From assembly GCA_015680685.1 (NCBI GenBank), contig MNCI01017476.1, positions 866,838-930,837 on the forward strand: DNA of 64,000 bases. The letters are read 5' to 3'. How positions within the stretch are numbered: position 1 is the stretch's first letter; the number at the start of each line of letters is the position of its first letter. A program made the position numbers and the translations under genes. This DNA comes from Gnetum montanum (taxonomy: Eukaryota; Streptophyta; Gnetopsida; Gnetales; Gnetaceae). This document shows, piece after piece, positions 24,867 to 36,199 of the stretch. The notes beneath the pieces were generated by a model that saw only the letters and a list, made by a program, of their open reading frames with translations, did no database searches and had not been told where the DNA came from.

Positions 24867-27008
24867 ATGAAAATGAACCCTATGAACACCTTGGCTACTG
24901 ACTTGAGCTTGGAGGTTGCTCACCCCATTCAACACGTGGTAGACATTGAGCAACTACCTAGCCTGGTATGACCACAATAGTAGTCTCTTAGACTATGGCA
25001 CCAATTTCCCAAACATAAGGCACTTGATGATGAATGATACAACATTTTATGTGAAAAGATTCAAGCAAGCCTACCATTGTACCACCAATAAATGGAAGAA
25101 AAGCATAGTTTCGAAATCATCCATTGAAATGGAAGGGAGTTCCTTCCCACCACTGGTGTAGTTATACCACTCACTAAAACTTTCAAATGGATTTTGGACC
25201 AACATGTCAAGATGAGTGGGACAAAAGAGTAGGACTTGGCGTCCAACTATGATGAACCCCTATCAGATGAGCAAGAGGAGCTTGAATCCCTTTCCAACGG
25301 TGGCATCCTGCTCTATGTCTCAGCCCCATAGTTTGCCTCTATATTCCTGCCACACTAGTTGCAGTCTTCTACATTCTTTGAGGTAGCTATGACACTTTCA
25401 TAGTTCTACTCTTTTCTAGTGATAGCCAACCACCAAATATTGTCTATGCAAAAAAATGTAGGGCCTTCTACCTTCTTTCCCTTCATCATTTCCTTGCAAT
25501 CTATTTAGTCTTTGCAGCCAGTGTCTATGACACCAATGTTGCCATATGTGCACACCATGCCCATATCACAGCCACAAACAAGTCACATTTCCATTACCCT
25601 AGCCATATTAGTCCCACCACCAACAATAGCTCCAACCTCAACTACATGGTGTGTAGCAACATCTTTAACCACTGCTCAATTGTCCCATGTACTGTAGTAT
25701 ACCTAGTAGCAAACATACCAAGCATCACACATGGTGGGATAGCCCACAACAAGGCTATCAGCTAACTCCAATGTTACTACCAATGGTACAATCAATGCAA
25801 CCCTCTCCAACACTTCCATGTTTGGACAAGGCATTCCAACTTATCCAAACTCTCATAGAGGATTTCAGGTGGCTTAAAGCAACCAACTCATAGATGGTTC
25901 ACGTAATGGACTTCTATCAAGATGATCCCATCAGCCTTGCGATTCCTTCACTAACACTACCTCTTGGGGTCCAACTCCCCCAATTCACAAAATACAATGG
26001 CGAGGGTGATGCAAATGCCCACTTAGTGACTTTCCATTCAGAATTCTTACTATTGCAAGTTTGGCTCGACGTGATCATCCGTGTTTTTACCATGTCTCTA
26101 ACTAGAAAGGCTCTAAATTGGTATCGTGCACTTCCTTCCATCTCAACTTTGCAGAGTTGTTAAGCCAATTTGTAATTTTTTTCAAGTATAACTTGAAGCC
26201 CAAGGCCATGCTAGATTAGTTAATGAACATTACGCAAGGGGTGCTGGAAATAGTACAAAAGTTTATATAATGTTGGAGTGCCTTCCTAAATGAAATTCGT
26301 GAGCCTATAACTGAAGCCCACCTACTGGCCATAATTAAGGGTGTAGTGAATGATTTTATCAAATAAAAGCTATACTATTTAGCCCCACACTCCCTTAGCT
26401 AAGCTTTTTCTTAGACCAAGAGCATACAACACATGGTAAAATCCAGTAGGAACCTAGCTTACATAAACTACAAATCTATCCATGCAAAGAAAGACAAACA
26501 AAAGGGAAAGGCCACAACAATAACTATGGCAGCTGTGGCCAATGAGGCCAAAAGAAACAACAGTAAGGGGGTGGCCAAGGCATCTAAAGCCTCGAATAAC
26601 AAAAACAAAGTATCAAGTTCTAGCGATGTAGGATCCAACCAACCCGCATAATCGACGGATGTGGGGAAAGCTCTCCCAAAGCCAAACTTTGAGTGCAAGG
26701 ATGGCTCAAAATACACCCCTCTACCAATCAAGCCATCAGATCTTTTAGATAAACTAGGAACATTTAGCATAAGTGAATGTCGAAGTATGCTTACAAATGC
26801 CACAATAGGTACTGTGAGGTCCTCTGCAACCCCTCTACAGCTATGCCCAATGAGCCTCTAGTACCCAAGAATTTCAAACTAGACTGGTTTTGCAACTACC
26901 ATCAATTGCATGGTCATGACATAGATTACCACCTAGCATTAAAGAATGATATTCAATGCATGATTGATCAAGGAAAGTTGGTCCTTAATGAAAGTAACCT
27001 TGTTTAGC
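24867..27008 (+). pseudogene. gag: Gag of element E
   Basis: Starts at ATG 24867 (MKMNPMNTLATDLSLEVAHP). The central core is LPQFTKYNGEGDANAHL (about 25980), then SLTRKALNWYRALP (about 26095), the typical Tat/gypsy gag core. A Lys/Ser-rich basic stretch is at 26480-26640. Near the C-terminus is FCNYHQLHGHDIDYHLALKN (about 26888), the Tat-type knuckle with Tyr where the last Cys is expected. Several frames and TAG stops are needed to read it, so it is inactive. Confidence 0.8.
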
Positions 27009-27815
27009 TAGAGAACTAGTCTATGAAAGTTTATAAGGATCCATTAAATGTTAGTGGTGCAAGGTATATCATTAATGCTATTAGCATTGATGATGCACCA
27101 CCAAAGAATGAACCATTTTTGGTTCATGTACCCTCTAGTGACATTGGGGCCTCAACATCAACCAAGCCATAGGTCCCCTTGTCATCAAGGCACAACCTCA
27201 GGCACCCATGGCACCCTTTATGATTAGGGCCCCTCAGCAAGCTGCGACAATAATGACTTAGGCACCTTTTATCATAAGGATGCTAAAACATGCAAATCCC
27301 TCATCTGCCTAGGGTCCGATGGTGGGGACTTCATCCTAACTACCCTATTTGAAGAGATGTAAGGAGTGTCTGGCTAATAAGATGGCTAAGAAATGCACAA
27401 AGCTAGGTCCCCATAAGCCTACTCCCTTGTTGGCCATGCCCATGGCCTCATTTTCTCAGGCCACCAATGTAGACATGCACACTCAACAAGTAAGTACTGA
27501 GGCTTGAAAGGCCACTGCCCAACCAAAAATCAAGTCTCCTTCTCAAAAGATTCGTCTCCTAGGATGCATGGAGGAGATAAAGACCACCAAACAACCTAAC
27601 AGTGGCAAAGATTTTTTAGGTGCACTCACATAAGTCAATTAGGCTCTAAAACAAGAGAATACAACTTTTAGCCTATATGATCTAATTATGACCTCCCCTA
27701 CTCATCGTGAGGCCTTGGTTCATATGTTGGCATCCATTCTTGTTAAGGAAGACATGCCAGTAGAGGAAAAGGCTATTCAGGCTGTAATGCTCCCACCTGC
27801 AACCTAAGAACCAAG
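27009..27815 (+). pseudogene. Gag-protease linker of E
   Basis: Pro/Ala/Gln-rich low-complexity coding remnant with many TAG stops; no catalytic motif. Confidence 0.45.
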
Positions 27816-28169
27816 GTTAACACCCTTGATATTTCACGTTGAAGCAATTAAAGCTAAGCTTGAGAAGGGTCAAGTAATTATTGCACCCATGTTCATAACA
27901 ATTCACATGGGTTAGTACAAAATTTGCAGGGTGCATGTAGATGATAGGATAACAACCAACGTTATCCCATTTCCCATCATCAATAAGCTTAGCTTGGTGT
28001 ATCAAATTAGGCCAACAATAATGACTTGTTTATAATCCTTTAATATAGCACACATGGTTGTCAACTGGATAGTCATGATTGATTTCATGACAAGGGAGCA
28101 ATTCCCCACTAACACAGAGTTCATCGGGGTTGAAGAGATGCCTAGATTCAACCTAATCTTAGGGAGATC
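27816..28169 (+). pseudogene. Protease of element E
   Basis: Shows CRVHVDDRITTNVIPF at the place of the active-site Asp block (about 27927) and RFNLILGRS near 28145, the usual end of the retropepsin fold. The D-S/T-G triad is replaced by DDR, so no activity is expected. Confidence 0.6.
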
Positions 28170-28574
28170 TTGTTAGCCCAACTAAGGACTATTTCTTCAC
28201 CAATCCACCAAGAGATACACTTACCTTATGAGGCTAGGGAAGTGGTGATCTTTGGTAACAACATAGCTCCTTGGACCATCAAAAATGTAGACACTGAGCA
28301 AGGGTCAGAGGTAGAAATCTCTGAAGACACACCATGTATTTGCAATACAAGTCAATGTTGTTCAGCTAATGAACTAAGAAAAATGAGTGACCTCCATGAG
28401 GAAGCTCTATGGGTAGAATTACCATTTTCTATGATAGATGATGGCCTAGGGAAGTATCTTCTAGTTCCCTCTAAGCCTTATGCACCACTTAACCCACATT
28501 GGATTAAGAAACATTTGCGTGACCAGGGAATGTTCCTAATTTGCTTACCCAACTTGTCTATTGATCCATTGTCT
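28170..28574 (+). pseudogene. Post-protease part of E polyprotein, ending at a donor-like site
   Basis: Open for 136 codons (from 28170; HLPYEAREVVIFGNNIAPW ... PLNPHWIKKHLRDQGMF). The frame meets TAG two codons after a GT at 28575. If that GT is a splice donor, the next exon (28575-34474 removed) continues in the same phase into the pre-RT segment. It may instead simply end here. Confidence 0.5.
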
Positions 28575-28637
28575 GTATAGTTCTATTTTGCATGATGTTT
28601 GCTTCTTTCATTAGTTATGATTTCATTTAGCCCCTAA

Positions 28638-28672
28638 GAAAAAAAGAAAAAGAAAAAAAAAAGAAAAAAAGG
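28638..28672 (+). repeat. A/G-rich low-complexity tract
   Basis: An almost pure purine run (AAGAAAAAAAG repeated, then GGGG) just after the candidate donor. Confidence 0.7.
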
Positions 28673-28678
28673 GGATTG

Positions 28679-28800
28679 AAATGACATTAAACTATCACTT
28701 ATGGCCTGAAATTGCCTTAAACTATCATGTGGTCTGAAATGGCCTTAAACTAGCCTATGGCCTAAAATGACCTTAAACTAGCATGGGGTCCATATGGGGC
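28679..28800 (+). repeat. Four ~30-bp repeats (CCTTAAACTAGCAT type)
   Basis: Four diverged units of about 29 bp built on TGACCTTAAACTAGCAT and TATGGCCTGAAA. The same unit appears at 34295-34345 and about nine times at 37966-38290. Confidence 0.75.
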
Positions 28801-28894
28801 CTAATTACATCAACAAAAATCAAAAGTGAGATTAATTGAACAACAAGTTAAAATGATGACACAAGAAATAAATAAATGTCATGTCTTTCATTAA

Positions 28895-28925
28895 ATCATA
28901 AACAAAATACATAGTCCATGATTAC
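28895..28925 (-). promoter_or_regulatory. Possible poly(A) region of the antisense gene
   Basis: About 100 bases after the stop, the minus strand reads TGTATTTTGTTTATG followed by AATGAA, a T-rich element and an AATAAA-like variant as in plant 3' ends. Confidence 0.3.
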
Positions 28926-31900
28926 ATCCACATCAAAAGACACAAATTTTCCCAACAATAGGGCTACATCTCAAACATTTTGATTTGCATCATGATGGGA
29001 AGCTAAGGCTCTTCCCCTCCATCTTTATCTGCTGCTCCGCTTGGTCCTATGCCTTCAACTAGAGCCTGCACAAGACAAAATGATAAACCAATCAATAAAG
29101 GGAATAACATGTGAAATTATTATGAATTAGATAGCAATAAAGTAAATCTAAGCAACTTGAGATGGGCCCACATCCATGTCTAGGGGCATTCTGTTGAGGT
29201 TGTCCTCTAGGAGTTGGAGGATCTCCTCCTCTGACATGTGTTTCCATTCTCCTTCTCCCAAATCAGTGCCTATGATGGTTTTCCCATTCTCCATGGCTGT
29301 CCATATAGGTAGCCTTGGAGAAAATGTAGTAGATGTGACCTATTTGGAAGGAACAGTGATTTTCCTCTCTAGGAACTCGCTAACGACTAGATGGCTTACA
29401 AACATGTCGTAAGCTTGCATCGCACCAATGGCATCAAGAAATATGTCACAACATCGATGCTCCATAGACTCATCCCTGTATTTCTTGTGATAGGCTATGC
29501 ATTCCATTTTGTAATGATACTTGTGATTTTTCTAAGTTTGTCCCCATTCATATACTTTGGTGTTGTAGTCCTTCCAATCTTGGTTCTTCTAAACAAAGAG
29601 GTCCATCTGCAAGTGCTATTCTATTACCTTGTGGGTAGCCTCATTCTTGCCCCTAACAGTAGACCAGTACCTAGCATAGTCAATTATGATCATATGCCAG
29701 CTATCATCCAATTTGTCGCGAGCTACCAAGAAGTTGTACCGTGACTGCAAATCTTCTAGTTGGACTACCTAGTTTGCCTTATGTTCCTAGAGCTCTTGCA
29801 CTTGTTTTTAGAGCTCCTCATTCACATGCCTACACTTCCACAATGATCATTTAGAGCGTAGTGCATACTTTCTTTCCTTTTCATATACATGACAAGGCTC
29901 CTATTCTACTTCAGGAGGGTACTCAAGTATAGCATTAACCCAGATCACTCTCCTTGGGTTCCACTTAGGTCATGAAGTTATTATCCCAAGTAGTGAAACG
30001 TTAGTCATAAAATAAGAAAAATACAAAAAAGGAGAGAGAGAAAATGAAGGTAGTCAAATTAAAATAAGCATACATATTTCAAGATCTATCTATTTCAAGC
30101 AGTTGATCATGTCATCCACTATGCCTTGCATAAAGGCAAACTTGTCTGGAGTTTTTGCCCATGACCATGAGCCAAAAGTGGGTATAGATTTGGGATACTC
30201 AATAGAAGCATTTCCTGTTGTAATATAAAGCATTTTAGGGTCATCAAAATAAAATAAAAAATATAAAGATAAAGAGAGAGAGAGGGAGGAAGAGCATAAT
30301 GAAAATGGTGGTAAAAAGCTCCTATCCAACAGACCCTTAGGGGTGAGAGTGGGGCGATCACCCATCTGCACTCCTTCAAACAAGCAAAAAAACTTACCAT
30401 TCTTAAATTGTAGCCCCTCTTCTTCAAGCTACCTCAAATCTTTAGTGGCATCCTCATCTGCCATGTGTCCCTCAAGCTAAGGGACATTGTCCTTTAAGGA
30501 CTCCTCTTCTACTATAGGGGCCCTCTTGCTTGTGTTGCACAAATCTAAATTAGGTTATTCAATAAAAAAAAAGGAAAAAGAAGAGAGAAAAAAATGATGA
30601 AATAAAATACACTAAATGATACATACTTACTAGCTAATTCTAATCATGCATCATTAAGTTTGGACCATAGTTTTTTGCCCCTCTTTTCAACTTCGTGCAT
30701 GGGCTCCTCTGCGAGGTGAGGCTTCTTAATTTGCATCTTCGATCTCACCATCTTAGTGATGAGTTACATCCCCCTTGTTATGTTTCCAATGTTTTTTGGT
30801 GGTGCTTCTCTGGCACTATCATAGGCATGGTAAGATGGCCCTGCATGGCCTTTGGTGATCACCAAAAATGACTCACCAATGGCCACTAGAGGATCTTGTG
30901 ACCGTGTCGTGCAGAACAAGTGGTGGATCCATGGCTTATAAATTTGGATGTGATCTTGCACCATCCATCGCCCATCCTCACAAACCACTAGGAATTCTGC
31001 AAAACTTCATAGGAACACTATGAAGAAGGAAAAATAAACATGATAGTGTTCCTCGAGGTTACCGTGCAGCTTGACAATTTCAGCTCATAGTCTATCAGCA
31101 AGGTATTTGGCCTAGTTATGTTTTGTCCCTTCCTCTATCCTGCTCCACATAACTGAAGCCTACTCCATCCCAAGGACCTTTCCTTGAGAAAGTAGCTTAG
31201 GAAATGCGTGAGCCTAGAAGATAGGATAAAGGTGTTGGGCCATAAGCAATTTCACTTGCTTCATGGAAATACCCTTGCAGCCTTTCTCAGTGCCCAGCCA
31301 CTTTTCAATGTCCCCTTTGTGGTTCAACTCCTTATTGATTTTCTTGCCAACTGGTGGACTTGCAGAGGGAATGTCAAAGAGATCAAAGAAGAGATTATTT
31401 GTGATCTCGAAGACCACCCACACATTGTAAAATCATGTGTGAAAATAGTTGGCACTCTTAATGAAAGAGTCAACTAAGGCAATCATCTCCACTACTAGGA
31501 TGCTTGGGTTCATGACTAAGAAGAGGTCCATGAGCCCAGCCCATTGAATATTTTTAATTACCCTTTCTAGGGCCTCATGGCACAACCAGCACTGCAAACC
31601 ATCAGCCTCACCATACTTGAAGAGAAGGTTGGCCTCAGTGCATCCTGAAACAACCACTATAACCTCCTTGGACTTAGCTGCAGTTGCAACAAACAAGAGT
31701 AAAATTAGTAACATGATGGAAATGTAAAATTAAAAGTGCATCAAAGTAAATGGGTGATACAACTTATGTGGAACAAACAGTGTGGGGAATGATGGTAGTG
31801 GGACTAAAACATCCTTCACACTTGGTATCTAAGAGACCTAGTCAATGTCTAGCTAGCCGAGATCCCAGCACTTCCCATAAGACTTAGAATACCTACCAAG

Positions 31901-32837
31901 GTATTCCACCAAAGATGCTCCAATTTTTCCTATCATGCATGTTCTTAGTAGATGAGAATTCTTGTAGGGTTGTTTGGACCAAATCTAGTGTCCCCTCTCC
32001 ATCATGGAGGTCATATGCATCAATGGATAATCTAGTAATAGGCAAAATAAGTAGTTAGCACCCTAAGCCATGAAACAATAGGTAGTGTAAAACAAAAAGG
32101 AAAAAAAATCACAATAGGGCTCACCCTCTATCATAGTAAACCATCCTAGATGGGTTCTAGAAAATGGTGTGCATACGTCGAACAAGAAATATAATGTTGT
32201 ATTTGTGGTAGCACTGGAACTCGACCATTTTCCAAATCCAAGATGGGATTCTAAGGCCTTTTGGACATTGGCTTGAGCTTCCTTCCCCTTTTCCTTTAGC
32301 AAGCCCATCAAACATGAATTTCAAAATGCCTCGGTTTGCCCTAGGCAACAATGTCTTAACTAGGACACCTGCTACATCAACTAACAAGTGTAACCATATG
32401 ATCACACTAAAGTAGCAAAGTAGGAATTCTAAGAATTCCTATGCACCCTCTTAAAAATAGAACACCTAGCATCCTATGCATCCATGTGGTGTGGGAACAT
32501 TTAACATGGGATCACTCATATAACATAGGATCCCAACCAATTCAACTATGATGAGAGCAGGTTTCAATAAGATCCTGCAATGTCACAATAATGAAAGTGT
32601 TAGTATTATAAAAAGGTAACAAATACAATAAAAAGTAATAGAAAAATGATGCATAAAATAAGATAAAAGAAAAAGATAATTTATTACATGCAACATACAT
32701 AACTTTTCCTTAAGCCCCATAGGGAAGAGACGTTGGCACCACCATCTAATGTGCCCGGTTCCAAATGGGGCACAACACTAACACTTACATTTCTTTCGAA
32801 TGTTACAATATCAATGAAAATATCAAAAAAAAATTAA

Positions 32838-33195
32838 CTATTGGTCATGCTCTCTCCTAAGTGTGACAATTGCAAACCCAAAAATTTTCTAATTGTTGGT
32901 CATGCTCCCCATAGAGCATGACACTTTCTAGCTAGAATTTTTTCTAAGTGTTGGTCACACTACCAAGGAATGTGACAACTGCAGAGCTACTAGCAACAAT
33001 TTGAAATTTTTTTTCAAGTGTTGGTCACACTACTAGGGAGTGTAACAGCTATAGAGTTACTTGCAAAAAGTGGCAAAAAATTTTCCAAGTGTTGGTCATG
33101 CTCTTAGGGAGCGTGACAACTATAGAACAACTAGAAAATATTTGAAATTTTTTTTAAAGTGTTGGTCATGCTGCTAGGGAGTATGAAAACTATTG
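32838..33195. repeat. Tandem repeats in intron 1 of the antisense gene, array 1
   Basis: Six units, spaced 53-75 bp, each starting (AAG)TGTTGGTCA. Each holds an inverted repeat such as GTCATGCTC...GAGCGTGAC (near 33099-33118). The motif resembles the inverted repeats in E's own LTR. Confidence 0.75.
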
Positions 33196-33239
33196 GTTTT
33201 AAGTGATGACATAATAGTGCTAATATTTTACTTCTTTTC

Positions 33240-33600
33240 ATGCTCTTAGGGACACCCAGAGCTTGATAGACATGATCCTTAATAGCCTAGGTCGAGTCCT
33301 ATCCTATGGCATGGGACACTGTAGAAAACCTTGTCCCATCCCACGGTGTAGGACACATAGGAAACCCTTGTTCCATGATGTGGGATGCAAAGCATCCAAA
33401 CCCATAGGATGACCTGTGCTCATAGTGCACGTAAAACCCCAACTTCTTCCTGTGGTTCAGGATGCTACAGAAAACCTCTTCACATCCCATGGTGCTAGAC
33501 ACGTAGAAACCCTCATCCAAACCCTTGCCTAGCACCACGACAGTGTAAGGCATCCACAAACCCTTGATGCACAAGCAAGAAATGGGGCAAAAGAAAGGAA
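33240..33600. repeat. Imperfect tandem repeats in intron 1, array 2
   Basis: Recurring phrases such as CCCATGGTGTAGGACACATAGGAAACC (in varied form) at irregular 40-100 bp spacing. Open frames here on both strands come from the repetition. Confidence 0.5.
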
Positions 33601-34040
33601 AAAGAAATACATAGTGTGCACTCCCTCCTTGGCCATGGTACAATGTCTATGGTGGTGGTGGCAGTGGTAGTCCTTGCCCATGGTAGGCCACCTCCAAACC
33701 CAAAAAACCCAAAAAGCTCAAAAATGCATAGGAAGTAGGAAGGAATAAAAAATCACAAGGGTAAAGCATGATAGCTTACCTGGTAGATGGTGTGTCTTGG
33801 TGTTCCTCAATATGTGCCCTGTGGAGACATCATAGGGTGCACTCACCTTCATTAACATTGGTGAGGCCAGGGTGTCTACATTCGTTCCTACATGCCATCT
33901 TCAGCTACTACACTCTGGCTTTCTTGTTGTCATGCTCTAGATTCCCTCTATGCTTGCTATGCTCTACCTTAGCTACACTATGCTCAAATGACTATTGGCT
34001 CTAACAGTGAAAATGATAGGTTTACTATGGGTGAAACCTC

Positions 34041-34048
34041 TATCTATA
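34041..34048 (-). promoter_or_regulatory. TATA-like box upstream of the antisense gene
   Basis: The minus strand reads CTATAGATAGAGG, one base from the common plant form CTATAAATAGAGG. It lies 143 bases before the exon-1 ATG at 33898. Confidence 0.45.
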
Positions 34049-34474
34049 GCCTTCAGGGTCAAATGACACATCATCCTCCAAGGATGTTCCATGTCCCACA
34101 CATAACGCAGAACATCCTATGTCCCATGCGTAATGCGAGACAAGCATAACACCTAGAGTTAGAAAAATTTTCTAACTTTTCAAGCTTCCTACACTTAGAA
34201 ATTTTTTTTCACTTTTTTTGGTTACCTAATAAACATTCAGCTTGATCCCATGTTTCAATCTTTGTAAGATTTATGTAAAATTATGTCCAATGCATAGTCT
34301 ATGGTCCGCTACGACCTTAAACTAGCAATGTTATGACCAATTGAGGCCTCAAAAAATATATAATAAATCACTTTTTATGTTGTATAACTAATTAAATTTT
34401 CATATCATTATCTTACTTATGCATTTTTCTTTATTAAAACATGTGCCACTTGACATTTTTTGGTTGTTTTATAG

Positions 34475-34779
34475 CATCTCTAAAAAATGAACACATATGA
34501 AAGTCTTCATTTACCCTTAGTCTTGACTGGACCTTAGGGTGAATCTATGAGATGCTTAAACACAAAACTCTTGGACTTTGAACCATTTACCAATGACATA
34601 AATGTAGTGTCCCTAGAGACATTGCTAGATTGGCTAGAACATCTAGTTTGAGCTCTAGATTTAGAAGAAGGTGAAATAATCGAGGATCTCCTCAAAGAAG
34701 TCCCTGTGACAACATGTAAAGGTGAGGTGAAAATATTGAAACTTAGTTCCTTATTAGAGCCTCAAATTTAGCAAAGAAT
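34475..34779 (+). pseudogene. Pre-RT segment of E pol
   Basis: In frame with the RT: MNTYESLHLPLVLTGP at 34489, MRCLNTKLLDFEPFTND, then ETLLDWLEHLV and DLEEGEIIEDLLKEVPVTT. Only a few stops. Confidence 0.55.
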
Positions 34780-35700
34780 CTTTAAAGTATTGAGTGATGA
34801 CTTCAAGGCATTCACATGGTCCTACAAGGACATGTCGGGCTTAGACCCGCATATGATACAACAAAACATCATCCTAGATTCTCATGTTAAGCTAATTAAG
34901 CAAAAAGCTCACAAAGTTAAGCCTAAGGTTGCATTGGTCATCCATGATGAGATCACTAAGTTTTACAAAGTTGATTTCATCTAGGCAGTTGACTACATTG
35001 ATTGGGTCTCGAACATAGTAGTTGTTCCCAAGAAAAATGGGAGTATATGCATTTACATAGACTTTTAGGATCTAAACAAGGCAACCATTAAAGATGATTT
35101 CCCATTGCCTAGTATTGACCAACTCATTGATACTACAACTGGTCATGCCTTGTTGTCCTTTATGGATGGGTTCTCAGGGTACAACCAAATTCAAATCAAC
35201 CTAGAGCACCAGCTTAGCACTATTTTCATGATCCCCTAGGGCAAATTTTGTTATACAATGATGCCCTTTGGCCTAAAGAACGTAGGAGCAACATATCAAT
35301 GCGTAATTACGTACATCTTCAGTGATTATCTATTGGACTTAATGATTATGTTGATAACATAGCAATTAAGTCCAAAGAGGCTCATGACCACACAGATGAC
35401 TTAGACCATGTTCTTAAACGTTTCCTTAGACATGACCTTAGGCTTAATCCTAGAAAGTGTGTCCTTCACATCAAAACCGGTTGCATGTTAGGCTTTGTGG
35501 TATCAGAACCAGGCATACGCATGGATCCTGAAAAGGTTAAGGCTATCACCAACTTAGTGCCACCAGAAAACCTTAAGGAGCTACATGGGTTACAAACCAA
35601 GCTACAATTCATACGTAGGTTTATTGCAAGGTTGGATGACAAGTTACAACCAATGCAACACTTGCTCAAAAAAGGAGTCCACTTTGAGTAGATAGTTCAA
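34780..35700 (+). pseudogene. Reverse transcriptase of element E
   Basis: RNA-dependent DNA polymerase. Visible: FKAFTWSYKDMSGLDPHMIQ, VVVPKKNGSICIYIDF, KDDFPLPSIDQLIDTTTGH, LSFMDGFSGYNQIQINLEH, YTMMPFGLKNVGATYQ. The YxDD block is destroyed by a frame break near 35350 (MIMLIT). The thumb/connection part (MDPEKVKAITNLVPPENLKE) is at 35485-35691. Several TAG stops; inactive. Confidence 0.85.
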
Positions 35701-36180
35701 TGCTAAGAGGCATTCAACAATCTAAAAAAGGAGCTAGCTCAACTTCCAATAGTCTACCCTTTGCAAGGAGATAAACCTTTTTACATTTACCTTGAAACCT
35801 CATACATGTTCATTTCTTCTCTGCTTTTCCAAAAGCGAGACGATGGCTCCAAGGTCCTTGTGTACTACTTAAGGCATGGACTAGTAGTACATGAGACAAA
35901 ATACAATGATGTGGAGAAGAACTATCTCACCTTAGTCTTTGTACTTAAAAATAGAGACACTATCTTTTCCATAGTCAATTCAATGTCATCTGCAAAAGCA
36001 ATATACTTCAGGCTATTACAATAAATACATATGAAAGTAGTCGAATAGCAAGGTGGAAGGTAATAACCATAGATTTTGAGTTGCATTACATAGCACAGGC
36101 ATCCACAAAGGGTTAAGCAATAGCCATCCAACTTATGGCTTCACCTATGGATGATCAAGCAATGATAGATCCAAAATTCC
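35701..36180 (+). pseudogene. Gypsy RNase H of element E
   Basis: FYIYLETSYMFISSLLFQKRDDGS at 35790 (no Asp in the first catalytic block, as is usual for Tat gypsy RNase H), ETKYNDVEKNYLTLVFVLKN at 35893, then WKVITIDFELHYIAQASTKG at about 36055. It connects directly to the second RNase H. Confidence 0.7.
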
Positions 36181-36199
36181 TAAATGAGCATGTCAGCAG

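Larger units (their letters stand above)
29003..33898 (-). pseudogene. Antisense, intron-bearing gene carried inside element E
   Basis: No recognised family. On the minus strand exons join in phase. Exon 1: 33898 (AAGATGGCA start; MACRNECRHPGL) to 33847 with donor AAG|GTGAGTG. Exon 2: 32777-32699. Exon 3: 32574-32125 (LLPRANRGILKFMFDGLAKG). Exon 4: 32031 to about 31764, one frame slip. Exon 5: 31677-31063 (IEKWLGTEKGCKGISMKQVK). Exon 6: 30996-30631 (FLVVCEDGRWMVQDHIQIYK). Exon 7: 30544-30398. Exon 8: 30214-30074. Exon 9: about 30020-29157, coiled-coil-like then EEEILQLLEDNLNRMPLD. Exon 10: 29065-29003, stop TAG. Small introns of 66-183 bp have GTAAGT-type donors and T-rich CAG/TAG acceptors. 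The 4/5 and 8/9 borders are unresolved. Exon 9 alone has about ten stops, seven of them TAG, so it is dead as it stands. Confidence 0.6.
28575..34474 (+). other. Candidate Ogre-type intron between protease and RT
   Basis: Donor TCT|GTATAG at 28575; acceptor GGTTGTTTTATAG|CATCTC at 34474 after a T-rich run. Both borders are in phase 0. Known Ogre elements have an intron between protease and RT. This one would be about 5.9 kb and would contain the whole antisense gene 29003-33898. The splice is inferred, not shown. Confidence 0.4.

Noticed and set aside
31680-31760. Hydrophobic stretch MLLILLLFVATA as a membrane segment or signal peptide
   Set aside because: It directly precedes an acceptor-like TTGCAACTGCAG, so it is more likely the T-rich end of an intron, although the frame is technically open through it.
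32838-33195. CRISPR-like array
   Set aside because: Units are unequal (53-75 bp), diverged, without unique spacers, in a plant retrotransposon.
33299-33643. 114-codon minus-strand ORF
   Set aside because: It lies in imperfect tandem repeats inside the predicted first intron of the antisense gene; its repeated phrases explain the open frame.
28895-34474. A separate transposon inserted in E between protease and RT
   Set aside because: No LTRs, terminal inverted repeats or target duplication found at the borders; flanking repeats belong to E itself (also present after its integrase).
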